Positions 54,271 to 64,000 of a stretch of 64,000 bases of DNA are shown here, piece after piece. Numbering within the stretch: position 1 is the first letter of the stretch; each line of letters starts with the position of its first letter. The translations under genes were made by a program, and so were the position numbers. The notes beneath the pieces are model-generated. The model did no database searches and had not been told where the DNA came from. It was given only the letters and a program-made list of their open reading frames with translations. Origin of the DNA: Poecilobothrus nobilitatus (lineage: Eukaryota > Arthropoda > Insecta > Diptera > Dolichopodidae); contig OX352772.1 of NCBI GenBank assembly GCA_947095535.1, positions 107,728,655 through 107,792,654 of the forward strand, read 5' to 3'.

Positions 54271-55003
54271 GTGTACGTACATTTTTTTTTTTTGTTAACT
54301 GTGTTCATCAACATTTTTTTACTTTTATATTATATTATAGCAATTTACTTTTATATTATAACAGTCCAAAATGTTTGCACTAGCAATTCACTTTTATATT
54401 ATAACAGTCCAAAAAGCTAAAGTTTTGCAATTAATTTTATTTTCAACTTTTTAGGGGGCGAATTCGGTTTTACTAAAAGCATATTTTAAAAAATATTTTT
54501 TTTACATATTATTTTATTTATATTATAATTTTTGCTTATTGAAACGATATTTTGTGGGAACAATAAAAGTAGGATTAGTAGGAATTTTGTTTGTGTGAAA
54601 AATAATTGTTTTATTAATAATGTTCCAGATGCTGAATTTGCAGGAACTTGTATATAGATTTATTGAAAGTAAATCTATGGGATAATTTAGTTTTTTATGT
54701 CATATAAAATTAATTGGAAAGATATTATTTTGTGGGAACATTAAAAGTTCGATTAGTAGGAATTTTGTATATGGGAAAATAATTATGTTTTTATGATAAT
54801 ATTGCAAATGCTGAATTTGCAGGAATGTGTAGATTTACTGAAGGTAAATCTATGGGATAAAAATTATTTTCTTTTTTTAAGAATATAGGTGTCGTATTAA
54901 CATAATGAGACTTTTATCTATGGGAAAGTAATAATATGTATTTCTATAATGTGCAAATGCTGAATTGACAAGAATGTTTTAGATTTATTGAAAATAATTA
55001 TAT

Positions 55004-56310
55004 TTAAAATAAAGCTTTCTTATTGTTAGTGGTGTCATTACCGTTTATAACACCCTTACCGTTACTCTGAGGCTCCGACGAAGTATTTATTATGATTTTC
55101 TTATGTTTTTTGTATAAACATTTTATTATTAAAATTACAATATTTATAAAAAACATAAGAAAAATATTGATAGATATATTTATTACATGATTTTTATATT
55201 TTTTGTTTACAATATCGTTAATATGTTTTCTATTATTTTCTATATTTTTTACATGAAATTCTTCAAATTTTATATAATTCAAAGTTTTATTTTCAATTTT
55301 TTTTGTAGTATAGAAAGCTAAAATTATTTTGTCATTAATTTTAGTATAAAAATTTTCATAGGTTTTTTCTTTTATTTTAATTTTACAATTTTCGTACCTT
55401 ATTAAATTGTTACCTGTTATTGTAATAGTTCTCCTGTTACCTGTTATAGTAAATAGTAATAGTTGGTATTGGTTCAATGTGAATTTCAGAAAGCGGTTTT
55501 GCACTATATTCTGGAATTAGTAATATAATAATAATTTGTTCTAAATAAAATTTTACAGTAATTTTAATATCTTGAATGCTTTCAAAATCAGAAAGCATAT
55601 TTAGTTCTTTTTCTGTCAAAATGTTTTTTGATAGTATGCCTAATTTACTTGTAAGTATTACTTGTTCCATATCGTCAACGTGAGTTTTGAGTAGGTCTAT
55701 ATCATAATTAATTTGATACATATATTGCATATATTTTATTTCGTCTTCTATTTCCAAAATTTCATTATTGGTTTGCATATTAAAATAAATTTAGGTATTC
55801 CGAAATTGTATTTTGTTGAATTTTAATTTGCTTTGTGATATTTTGGATTTGGTCAGAAATTTGATTATTAATTAGTATTTGTTTATTATTCTCGTTAATA
55901 AGGGATATGAAGTTCTTAGATAATGCTTCAATTTGTTCGTTAATAGCTTGTTCATTATTATAGTCCATTGTACCGATAAGGTATTTTAGTCCGGTTCCTA
56001 ATCCGTTAAATAAACTTCTTGTATGTCTTTTGTGTGGTTTAAGATTATCTATCTTTTTATCTAGTAGATCGAAATTACGTTTAATTGTATTGTACATAGG
56101 GTTACTAAAATTTAATTGTATTAGTACTCTACTGTTTTCATATTCTGTTATGTTTATGATATGTAATACCTTTTTAAAATCTCTGATAATTTTTCTATTA
56201 CCTAGATTTATTGTAATAAAACCATTGTTGTTATCAATGTTTTGTACTTCTAATTTTTGTGATAATATTAAAGGTATGAATATTATAATTAAGAGGGTAA
56301 TTTTGAACAT
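55004..56310 (-). pseudogene. env: Errantivirus envelope protein
   Basis: The first frame (56310-55780, 176 codons) starts with a hydrophobic signal peptide (MFKITLLIIIFIPLILS). It contains a basic, furin-like site (HKRHTR) followed by a glycine-rich fusion-peptide-like stretch (SLFNGLGTGLKYLIGTMD). The second (55778-55437) holds the helical region, and the third (55504-55004) has a C-terminal membrane anchor (INIFLMFFINIVILII) and a short basic tail. Frame breaks at about 55780 and 55440-55500 disrupt it. Its end overlaps the 3' LTR by about 50 bases. Env would mediate particle entry in active relatives. Confidence 0.85.
55053..55062 (-). other. Polypurine tract candidate
   Basis: The minus strand reads ggtaaggg directly before the 3' LTR. 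It is short and interrupted by one pyrimidine, but it is in the required position for plus-strand priming. Confidence 0.4.
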
Positions 56311-56371
56311 TGTGATCTGAAAAGAAGTATGTATTTTTTGTTATTTATTTTTTTAATTTTTTTTTTGTTTT

Positions 56372-57304
56372 TTAATTTGTAGTTTGATTTTGATTTCGTT
56401 TTTTATTTTTAACTTTTATTGTTTTTGCTTTGACCGATGGGTTACTATTATCTTGAAATCTTTTTTTGGGTTTGACGTGAGAATTATAATACTTTAGACC
56501 AGTATCTTTATTAGTTATATGGTTTTCATCTAATATTTCTATTTCCATTTTTCTGAATTTCGAGTTGGTTTTTCCCCCTCGCGGATCTTTTACAAAGTTT
56601 AAACCGGGAGATATTTCAATATCGCTTCTATTTTTATTAAGAGCATCTATTGTTTTGTCTTTAATTTTTAGAATTTTATTACGGATATTCTCATAGTCAG
56701 TATCCTTAACTTTACCATTTATGAAGTCGATGGGTTTATGGTTGGTTGTCGAGTAAATAGTATTATTATACATTGCTATAATTTTTAGAATTTTTTCCTC
56801 AACGATGTCCAAATTTACTCGTTCGTCATGTTTAAGTAGTCTAATATGCTCGTTAAAAGTGTTGTGCAGACGTTCGACATCGGCGTTCGAAGTATGATTA
56901 TTATTTGAGGTATAATGAATTTCAATTTATTGATTTTGAAGAAATTCCCGTAACGGGAGGGCTTTGAACCCTAATTCGTTATCAACTACTATTTTTTTTA
57001 AAATTCCCACAATAGATAAATATTGTAAAACGGCTCTTTTGAATTCGGTCCAAGTTCGGGAATTAATTTTGATTGCTTGCGCAAACTTAGTAAATTTATC
57101 GATAAACGTTAAAAATAATGTTTGATCTAGGCTATAAAAAACGTCAATATGGACTATTTGGTTGGGACCTAAAGGTGTTCCTGTTATTTTGAACTTTGTT
57201 TTTATGGGTTTTCTTTCATATTTTTCGAGATTACAAATCTCGCAGTTGTTTATAAATTACGCTACTCTATCGCATAACTTTGGGTGGTAGTATAGTAACT
57301 TCAG
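56372..57304 (-). pseudogene. pol: Errantivirus integrase
   Basis: A His motif near the pol junction (HLKHNHRRISE) begins the zinc domain. The core is spread over frames between 57300 and 56830: a first Asp region (TFIDKFTKFA), the second in VVDNELGF, and the Glu in DVERLHNTF (about 56870). The open C-terminal part, 56372-56812 (146 codons), ends with a lysine-rich tail (KVKNKKRNQNQTTN). Several stops and shifts lie in the first half, including a TAA in place of a Gln-like codon near 56925. Confidence 0.8.
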
Positions 57305-58048
57305 TTAATTGCATACTTCTGAAATTCTGCGGTGATTATGTTTTAAATGCTCTTTTTCTATCATTTCGGCAAGTTGCTCTTCGTCTACTATATCTTCTAA
57401 TAATTTGTTACATTTAATTAACTTTAATTGGCCACTAGATGAAAAATGTTCGAAAAATATTTTTTCTAAGGTTTCTAAAATATTAGAATCTTCAATATAA
57501 ATTGCATTGATAGTTTTGGGATTGAAATGATTTTTCAAGACAGTAATGGCTGTTTGTTCATCGAAATTTTTAGTGTGAATTACTTTCCTACATTTATTAA
57601 ATATTTTTAAGTTCCTAATTCTAAGAGAACCTGAATTTGTTTTATAAATAGAAATTTGATTTTTAAATACATTTAAAGGAGATTTACTAATTGGTATACT
57701 ATTATTTTTAATAAGTTCATTTGTCTCGTTATTTCCGAACATTTGCTCTTCATTAAGGTTTACTTCTATACGTGATAAAGCATCGGCGTTACCGTTTTGA
57801 ACACCTTTTTTATATTTGATTTCGTAATCAAATTCGAAAAGCTTGAGACGCCAACGAACTAGTTTTGAGTTAAGTTCTTTTATGGAGAAGAGCCATTGGA
57901 GTGGCTTATGGTCTGTCTCAATTACGAATTTTCTTCCGAAAATGTAAAGGCGAAAGTACTTTGTGGCCCATACGATTGCCAATAATTCCTTCTCTATTGT
58001 ACTGTAGTGTACTTCATATTCGTTAAGAGTACGACTAGCATAACACAC
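57305..58048 (-). pseudogene. pol: Errantivirus RNase H and integrase linker
   Basis: It opens with CYASRTLNEYEVHYSTIEKE (RNase H Glu), then VIETDHKPLQWL and NGNADALSR. The first catalytic Asp is upstream at about 58100 and is followed by an in-frame TAA (DAI-stop-FALGAV), which cuts RNase H from RT. The linker to integrase (residues 110-220) is intact. Confidence 0.85.
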
Positions 58049-58087
58049 GGGGCGTCCTTCTTGTGATAGTACGGCACCAAGAGCGAA

Positions 58088-59086
58088 TTAGATTGCGTCT
58101 GTTCTAAGAGTAAAAGTTTTGTTAAATTCGGGATAAATAAGGATTGGTTCATTTATAAGTAGTCTTTTGAGAGTTTCGAAACTTTGAACATATTCAGGAT
58201 TATCAATTTTTAGTTTTACGTTTTTCTTTAAGTATTTTGTCATTGGTACTTTGGAATAGTCCTTAATGAATTTCCTGTAATATCCTGATAGTCCGAGAAA
58301 TTGTTTAATTTGTTTTGGAGTTTTGGGAATAGGAAAGTTTTTGACGCATTCAATTTTTTTAGGATTTGGTCTTATTCCTTCTAAAGTCACAATGTGACCA
58401 AGAAACTCAGTTTCTTTTTTCATAAACTCCGATTTATATAATTGAATCATTAATTTGGCTTCTTCGAGCCTTTTAAAAATCTTTTTCAGCGAATCTATGT
58501 GTTCTTCAATAGATGCTGAGAAGATGATGATGTCATCTAAATACACCAAAAAAATTTTATTTATATAGTCTTTTAAAACACGGTTCATTAACCGTTGGAA
58601 GGTAGCTGGTGCTGTTTTAAGTACAAACGACATTCGAATAAATTCATAATGTCCATTCTCGACAGTAAACGCGGTTTTGTGAATGTCGCTTTCGTCAATT
58701 TCTATTTGGTGGAAACCTTTAGCAAGGTCTAACTTGGTAAAATATTGACATCTTCCCAATTTACTTAGAATGTCATCTATATTTGGTATAGGGTGCCTAT
58801 CGTCCAAAGTAATTTCGTTTAGTTTCCTATAGTCAATAACGAGTATCCATTTCTGTGTCCCACTGGCGTCCTCTTTCTTTGGGACGATCCAGACAGGAGC
58901 AGAATATGGGGAGTTGCTAGACCTAATAATGCCCTTGTCCAACATCTCGTTAATTTGCCTTTGCCTCTTTGTGAATTTGAGGGTATCTATAAGACTTAGT
59001 GAATATTGGAACGTCATTAATAGTACGAATACGTTTTCGTTATAGAATAAATGCGAGTATTGTTTTATAACTTGTAATAAAAGCAT
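58088..59086 (-). pseudogene. pol: Errantivirus reverse transcriptase
   Basis: 332 codons without a break. It has VWIVPKKEDASG (fingers), VIDYRKLNE, TKLDLAKGFHQIEID (first Asp), TAPATFQRLMNRVL and the active site YLDDIIIF, then the thumb and connection (EFLGHIVTLEGIRPNPKKIE, LGLSGYYRKFIKDYSK). One oddity is MSFVLKTAPATF, where gypsy RTs usually have Gly at the Val position and Asn at the Thr; both changes lie next to the dNTP-binding region. Confidence 0.9.
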
Positions 59087-59149
59087 TTTTTCAAAGTTGG
59101 ATAAATGTTCATTACGAATTTCGCTTAGGACATTAAATTTGTTATCAGT

Positions 59150-59760
59150 TTAAGAAATTATATTAAAGTTATTATGATTTACAATCTCAGTTTCTAATGG
59201 TGAAAAAGTTATAGATTTATTACCGCTACTAAGAATATTTGCTTTTACAATGGCTCTATAGTTCTGTACTTCATATATTCCTTCTTGAATTGTGATTTCG
59301 CCATCTGAGGACTTCCTTTCCTGCAGATAAGCGAGACCATCTTTTTGAAGTACTGAAGTTAATTCATATTCACCTTTCTGAGTAATATTATATTTTGTTT
59401 CTTTATTTTTATTTTTAAAATGTATTTGGATTTCTTTATAAAGTGTGGTTAAAAGTTGTTGACCTAAGTCGATTTTAGTTTTTAAAGGCATTAATATATT
59501 ATTGCCTATTAGCCCGTCATAATTCTCATGAAAAGGAAAGACATACATTACAACCTTCTTTGTTAAGTCTCCCAATTCTTTAAAAAGAGTATAACTCCTT
59601 TATGAGTTATTTTTACATCTTGATTTATAGTTTTAATAATTATGGGGGTTTGAAGTTCTGTTAAATACATTGGACGACAAAGGTTAGGATTTATAATAGA
59701 GTGTGTTGCTCCGGTATCTATTATAAATTTAAGTGGTCTAATATTCCCACTAACTAAGAT
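59150..59760 (-). pseudogene. pol: Errantivirus protease
   Basis: FIIDTGATHSII at about 59735-59700 is the aspartic protease active site. A shift in the T run near 59583-59588 (plus strand aaaaagag) breaks the frame, and the rest (YDGLIGNNILMPLKTKIDLG) continues in 59575-59150 with the spacer toward RT. Confidence 0.8.
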
Positions 59761-60952
59761 ATATGGTAATTGAGATTCGAGGCAGTTAAAAGAAAATTTG
59801 CTGGTAATTCTGTTTTGTTAACACTTTTCTGTGTTTCTCCAATGTTTATTACCATTGGTTCAGATTCAGAAATTTGATTATTTCTGTTATAATTATTTGT
59901 AAAATTACTATTATTTACAAATGGGTTGTTCATGTATGGGTAGTTGTTACTATTATTGGAATTATAATAGTTTGAATTTCGATTTTGAGAGAAATTCCAT
60001 TGGTGGTTCCTATTGTTATTAATATTGTTATTTTGATTGTTCCTATAGTTGTTATTATTATTTTGTTTATTCTTATTAGAATTGTTATTATTTTGGTTGT
60101 TCCTATTAAAATTGTTATTATTTTGGTTGTTCCTATTAAAATTGTTATTATTTAGGTTGTTTCTATTAAAATTGTTATTATTTTGGTTGTTCCTAATGAA
60201 GTTGTTATTATGAAGCTTTGTATTATTAAAGTTTCTAGAATTATTTATAGTAGCGTTATTATTGGTACGATTATAATTGTAATTGGTTTTGGTGATTGGG
60301 TCACCAGAAAAATTTTTATTTTTATTAATAGAATTAAATGTCTTTTGACCACTAAAATTATTAAGGTTAATATGTGCGTAGCATGCTTCATGTAAAATGT
60401 CAATGGCGGACTCAAGTGTTTTAGGGTCACGACAATATAAAATTGAACACATTGGTTCAGGTATTTTGTTCTTAAAAATAGTTAGAGCAGAGTTTTTATT
60501 ATTACTAATTGTTTGTTGAGCAACTGTTGAGTTGGCTCCTAATTCTAAGCTAACTTTTATATTTAATCTTCTTAATGTATTTTTAATTTCGTTGTAGAAA
60601 TCGACGGAATTTGTCTTAAAGGTGGTAGCTCTCAGTTGGTCAGAAAGTTCTTCAAGACTACACCGATCGCTAAAATTTTTTACAAGGACGTCTTTTATTT
60701 CAGTCCATTTCTTAATGTGGTTGTTTATTACTGTTGTTGTTCCACTACTTCCCTCGCTTTTCCCTTAAGTTTTGATTTAATCAAGTCTGCAAATATACTT
60801 TGACTTATGTTGTCATATTTGCCTAATAAAGGGCTTACCCTATTAATCAAAGCTGTGAAATTTTCTAGTTCTTTAAAGTTTCCAGTAAAGTCGGGTAATT
60901 TATCGAGACATTTCAGGGGGTCAATAGTAAGGCTTAATTGAGTTTCAGTCAT
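59754..60952 (-). pseudogene. gag: Errantivirus Gag with Asn-rich repeats
   Basis: Start at 60952 (MTETQLSLTIDPLKCL). The first 74 codons (60952-60728) are separated by a frameshift near the Gln run at 60735 from a region readable through ELSDQLRATT to the frame 60452-59754. The second part carries a decapeptide repeat of the type NNNNFNRNNQ, from a 30-bp minisatellite at about 60015-60200. No CCHC zinc knuckle is visible, as is usual in errantivirus Gag. Gag packages genomic RNA. Confidence 0.8.
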
Positions 60953-61499
60953 TTTTATTTTTATTATAATAATTACTTAAATATAATTTTTTTTTTTTTT
61001 TTTTTTACAAAAAAACTATTACTAATTTGAAATATTGCAAGAACGCTTTCTATTGGGGTTTTTTTTTTTAAAACTTAACCTAATTGTACCAATCGCTATT
61101 TCTATAATTTTAATATTTTAAAATTTCTAAATTATTGCTTACGTTAAAATTTTAAAGTTGTTTTTGATGTTGCTCAGCTTCGGGATAAACAGGAACTTAA
61201 ACAGCTACGAGATCAACAGGAACTAAGCAGCAATGTACAGGATAACAGGAATACAGGAACTGGATTTAATATTCGCAATCACCATATAGTTAGCTTTTTA
61301 TTATTTGTTTGTTTTGTTTTTTTTTTTCAAAAAAAATTTTATATATATTTTTTTTTTTATTTTGGAAAGTCTTTCACCAAAAAATAAAAAGCTTTTCACG
61401 AAAATGTTTATAAGTTAATGCACTATAAATGTGTCAAGACACAAAGTGTTTTCTTTGATTTATTTCTTCTTAAAAATTACAAAAGAAAGCACTTAGCGC
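60953..61499 (-). other. Errantivirus leader between primer site and gag
   Basis: About 550 bp of untranslated leader, with several caggaac words (61188-61260) and long A/T runs. Leader sequences of such elements hold the packaging signal; no structure is claimed. Confidence 0.6.
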
Positions 61500-61517
61500 A
61501 TCCTACCGACTGCGCCA
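61500..61517 (-). other. Primer-binding site complementary to tRNA-Ser
   Basis: The plus strand reads atcctaccgactgcgcca, the 3' end of insect tRNA-Ser including CCA, so the minus-strand RNA would pair with it for 18 bases. It abuts the 5' LTR directly. Confidence 0.9.
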
Positions 61518-63764
61518 ATTTTAGATTCGATTTTCGGAAACATTAAAAAAACACAATATTTTGTTTTAACACCTTTTAATTTTTCTTTTTTTTTCTTTAT
61601 ACAAAAACAAACTTAATACAATAACTTAACTTTACTTTTTAATTTTATTTAATTTTAATTTAATTTTTATTTTATTTTAATGTTTTAATTAATAACGGAG
61701 CTTCAGCGTATTATGAGTTTAAAATCCAGATCAGAACTTCTTTTATTCGTTTATTTCCTGATATTTATATTATAATTTTTGCTTATGGAAACAATATTTT
61801 GTGGGAACAATAAAAGTAGGATTAGTAGGAATTTTGTCTGTGTGAAAAATAATTGTTTTTATAATAATGTTCCAGATGCTGAATTTGCAGGAACTTGTAT
61901 ATAGATTTATTGAAAGTAAATCTATGGGATAATTTAGTTTTTTATGTCATATAAAATTAATTGGAAAGATATTATTTTGTGGGAACATTAAAAGTTCGAT
62001 TAGTAGGAATTTTGTATATGGGAAAATAATTATGTTTTTATGATAATATTGCAAATGCTGAATTTGCAGGAATGTGTAGATTTACTGAAGGTAAATCTAT
62101 GGGATAAAAATTTTATTTTATTGTTTATTTTTTATTTATTTTATTTTTATTTAAATCATCATTACATTATAAATTACTTTTACAATTTTCTTCTATATCT
62201 AGGTTTAATTCTTACGACTACAAAAATAATTTATAAAAGGAAAACAAAAATTTAAATATTATTTATACGGTAGTGGATAAACCACTAGTGTTGTATAATT
62301 GATACGTTAAATTATAAAAAAATTTAAAAAAAATAAACTATGTTAATGTTAATGTGGGGTTGAGATTTTGTATGAAACTTATATAAACTTATATATCTTT
62401 CTTTTTTTTTTCTTTTTTTCCTTTTTTTCTTTTTTTTTTACAATTTCAATTGAATAAGCAATACAAATTATTAAATTGTTTTACAATTTTACAGTTTAAT
62501 TAAATTTTATTTTGCATTTTACATCATAATTAATTAGTAATTATTTAATAGTACAACTAGAACAAGGATACATAGAACAGCAAATATAATTTAGTATAAA
62601 TTGTGTTAAATTATTTTTTAATAAAGTTTTATAATCGCAGCTAAAGTATTTCATTGCAATAAAGAAGACGACTTCTTTAAAAGACGAAATCGGTTCGATT
62701 TCAGTAATTCTTTTTATATGCATATCGATAATAAATTTTGGAATATTTAGCAGAGAAGGGTTAATTTTGTTATAAATTTCGTGCAGAACAATCCATTTAA
62801 AATCAGATATTTCTGATGAAGAAAATTCTTGTCTAATACACTTTCTAAGTAAGAGATAGGTGAAACTTTCAGGGTATTTTTAAATTAAATTTTCTAAATC
62901 AAGATAATTAATTGATAATAACCATAATTTACATAATTTTGAATATCTTGATAATACTGTTATTTCCTTTATATGATTTGGAAGTTTGTTAAAATATTTA
63001 GGAGCTAAGCTGTCAAAAAATTTTTTATAGTGAGTTTTTGAGCCAAAAGGAATGCAAGCTAAATTTAACTAATTAATTCTTAGGTTATATTGATTATTGT
63101 TTCTTAATTGTAAAAAGTTATCCATTTTAAAAAGTTTGATTAGACATTTATAGGCATATATGTGGCGTACCGGAAGTATATTTGAGTCTTTAAATAAAGG
63201 CCAACAACTGAATCTCCTATTTTTAGAATAAATAATCCTAATTGTACATTTTTGCGCTATAAAGACTGGTTCAATTGAATTAAAATAGGTACCACCCCAA
63301 CTAGCAATGCCATACTGTAACTTGGAATGCACTATAGCATAGTAAAATTTTAGTAAAAGTGTTTTTGAGCAAAAGTTTTTTAGTAGATAGAATTTTCGGA
63401 TGCAAAGCAACATGTATTTATGTAACTGATTTAGATGTAACTTCCAGTTTAAGTTGTTATCAATAATTAATCCTAAATATTTATAATTGTCAACAGTTTC
63501 AATTTCAAAACAATTTGCTGAACAACAACGAATTTGATTTGTAGTGCCAGCGCAGTTACTTATTTACTTTTTTTAAGAATATAGGTGTCGTATTAACATA
63601 ATGAGAATTTCGTCTATGGGAAAGTAATAATATGTATTTCTATAATGTGCAAATGCTGAATTGACAAGAATGTTTTAGATTTATTGAAAATAAATCTATG
63701 GGAAAATAATTATATTTAAAATAAAGCTTTCTTATTGTTAGTGGTGTCATTACCGTTTATAACA
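61518..63764 (-). repeat. Errantivirus 5' LTR (interrupted)
   Basis: Matches the left LTR outside its insertion at about 62113-63561. The LTR part sums to about 798 bp. It shows the same internal ~178-bp repeats and a promoter-bearing U3 on the right side. Confidence 0.9.
62113..63561 (-). mobile_element. 5'-truncated CR1/L2-like LINE in the 5' LTR
   Basis: On the minus strand the fragment starts at about 63561 inside RT (TVDNYKYLGLIIDNNLNWKL at about 63510-63450). The open frame 63413-63069 continues it (LLKFYYAIVHSKLQYGIASWG, IYSKNRRFSCWPLF, LPVRHIYAYKCLIKL). The rest is 3' sequence with an AT-rich tail (aataaaataaaa) at 62113-62150. Upstream RT and endonuclease are absent. It is related to, but clearly different from, the fragments at 2.4-3.0 kb and at 53/63.8 kb. 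Confidence 0.8.
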
Positions 63765-63770
63765 GTTAAC
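63765..63770. repeat. Errantivirus target-site duplication, right
   Basis: GTTAAC, pairing with 53436-53441. Confidence 0.75.
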
Positions 63771-64000
63771 ATCACAGTAATTGACGTTAATCGACTGGAT
63801 TTGAGTATAATTCATATACATTTGTTTCAAAGCTTCTGTAATCTATGAATTTGCTCATTAGGTAGAAATGCATTTATAGTAGCACAATAATCGAAATGTG
63901 GCTTTATTTTAATTTTAATTGCGCAGGATTTTGATAATTGATTTCTAATTTTTGAAAAAAAATATGTTTTTTTAGCTACTTTTTTACAAATGTGATCAAT
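63771..64000 (-). pseudogene. CR1-like LINE reverse transcriptase, upstream half of split element
   Basis: The minus strand reads IKPHFDYCATINAFLPNEQI, HRLQKL-stop-NKC and IILKSSRLTSITVML up to the errantivirus boundary, the region just before the C-terminal piece at 52950-53435. The rest of the LINE lies beyond the window edge. Confidence 0.65.

Larger units (their letters stand above)
53691..54516. mobile_element. Tandem tRNA-like (SINE-type) insertion in the 3' LTR
   Basis: Absent from the other LTR. It contains two related modules about 410 bp apart (around 53783-53870 and 54195-54280), each followed by a T run and a ttcatcaacattttt-like tail, suggesting two tandem copies of one repeat. 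The source could be a SINE or another short element using RNA polymerase III signals. No clear target duplication is seen at its edges. Confidence 0.6.
53442..55052 (-). repeat. Errantivirus 3' LTR (interrupted)
   Basis: It matches the right LTR from aattttagattcg to ccgtttataaca. It is interrupted at 53691-54516 by a tRNA-like tandem repeat. It contains an internal ~178-bp tandem repeat (units starting near 54549 and 54727 with ttttgtgggaac, and a weaker third near 54890). It lacks a ~16-bp piece (aatctatgggaaaat) near 54990 that the other LTR has. Confidence 0.9.
53442..63764 (-). mobile_element. Errantivirus (env-bearing Ty3/gypsy) provirus
   Basis: Complete in outline: two LTRs of about 790 bp once their own insertions are removed, a tRNA-Ser primer site, gag, pol (protease, RT, RNase H, integrase), env and a polypurine tract, all on the minus strand. 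Env as a third ORF and the tRNA-Ser primer type point to the 17.6/297-like insect errantiviruses. Frame breaks in gag, protease, RNase H, integrase and env mean it cannot be active as it stands. The total of 10.3 kb includes a ~0.83-kb insertion in the 3' LTR and a ~1.45-kb insertion in the 5' LTR. Confidence 0.92.

Noticed and set aside
54195..54280. A functional tRNA gene
   Set aside because: A and B boxes are good, but no acceptor stem or anticodon arm can be formed, and a related second copy lies 410 bp away, as for a SINE.

Overview
This window has the look of an insect chromosome region that has become a transposon graveyard, most likely from a higher fly. That is an inference from three things: very AT-rich spacers, an insect-type errantivirus primed by tRNA-Ser, and short repeats resembling the dipteran DINE-1/mini-me family. 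I find no host gene that I can support. Nearly every coding signal belongs to a mobile element, and most are broken by stops and frameshifts.

Layout: 0-5 kb holds a decayed errantivirus (RNase H, integrase N-terminus and env fragments, minus strand) interrupted by a CR1/L2-like LINE fragment and followed by a short tandem repeat and a DINE-like repeat. 4.9-6.4 kb is a plus-strand Ty3/gypsy pol relic. 8-10.8 kb is a copia relic lying inside ~450-bp inverted repeats. 12.4 kb has a possible P-element/THAP transposase scrap. 13.3-18.3 kb is a plus-strand gypsy pol lying between inverted arms. 18.3-21.2 kb is a minus-strand gypsy pol. 21.2-25.4 kb is AT-rich with nothing recognisable.

25.4-52.9 kb is the remains of a Polinton/Maverick, a virus-like DNA transposon. 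It has a plus-strand protein-primed family-B DNA polymerase pseudogene (26.1-29.5 kb) and a convergent integrase tail with a chromodomain (29.6-30.2 kb). It then has a four-copy head-to-tail array of ~4.35-kb units (30,690-52,949). Each unit carries, on the minus strand, a major-capsid-like pseudogene, an adenain-like protease pseudogene, small unknown ORFs and the integrase core, plus an acidic ORF on the plus strand. Each is capped by pieces of a LINE (endonuclease domain on one side, 3'-terminal segment on the other). Capsid, protease and integrase lesions are shared by all units, so decay came before amplification. Unit-specific markers alternate (1/3 versus 2/4), suggesting a dimeric higher-order structure. 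Unit 1 also carries a nearly intact 4,870-bp RNase H-bearing LINE (32,481-37,350) with a 13-bp target duplication and a TTAGG-like tail.

53.4-63.8 kb is an end-to-end errantivirus provirus (minus strand: LTR, tRNA-Ser primer site, gag, pol, env, LTR) flanked by GTTAAC. It sits inside the reverse-transcriptase end of a CR1-like LINE. One LTR is interrupted by a tandem tRNA-like repeat, the other by a LINE fragment. The nesting gives a relative chronology: Polinton, then LINE insertions into it, then array amplification. The RNase H LINE came after amplification began, and the errantivirus and the insertions in its LTRs are also later events.
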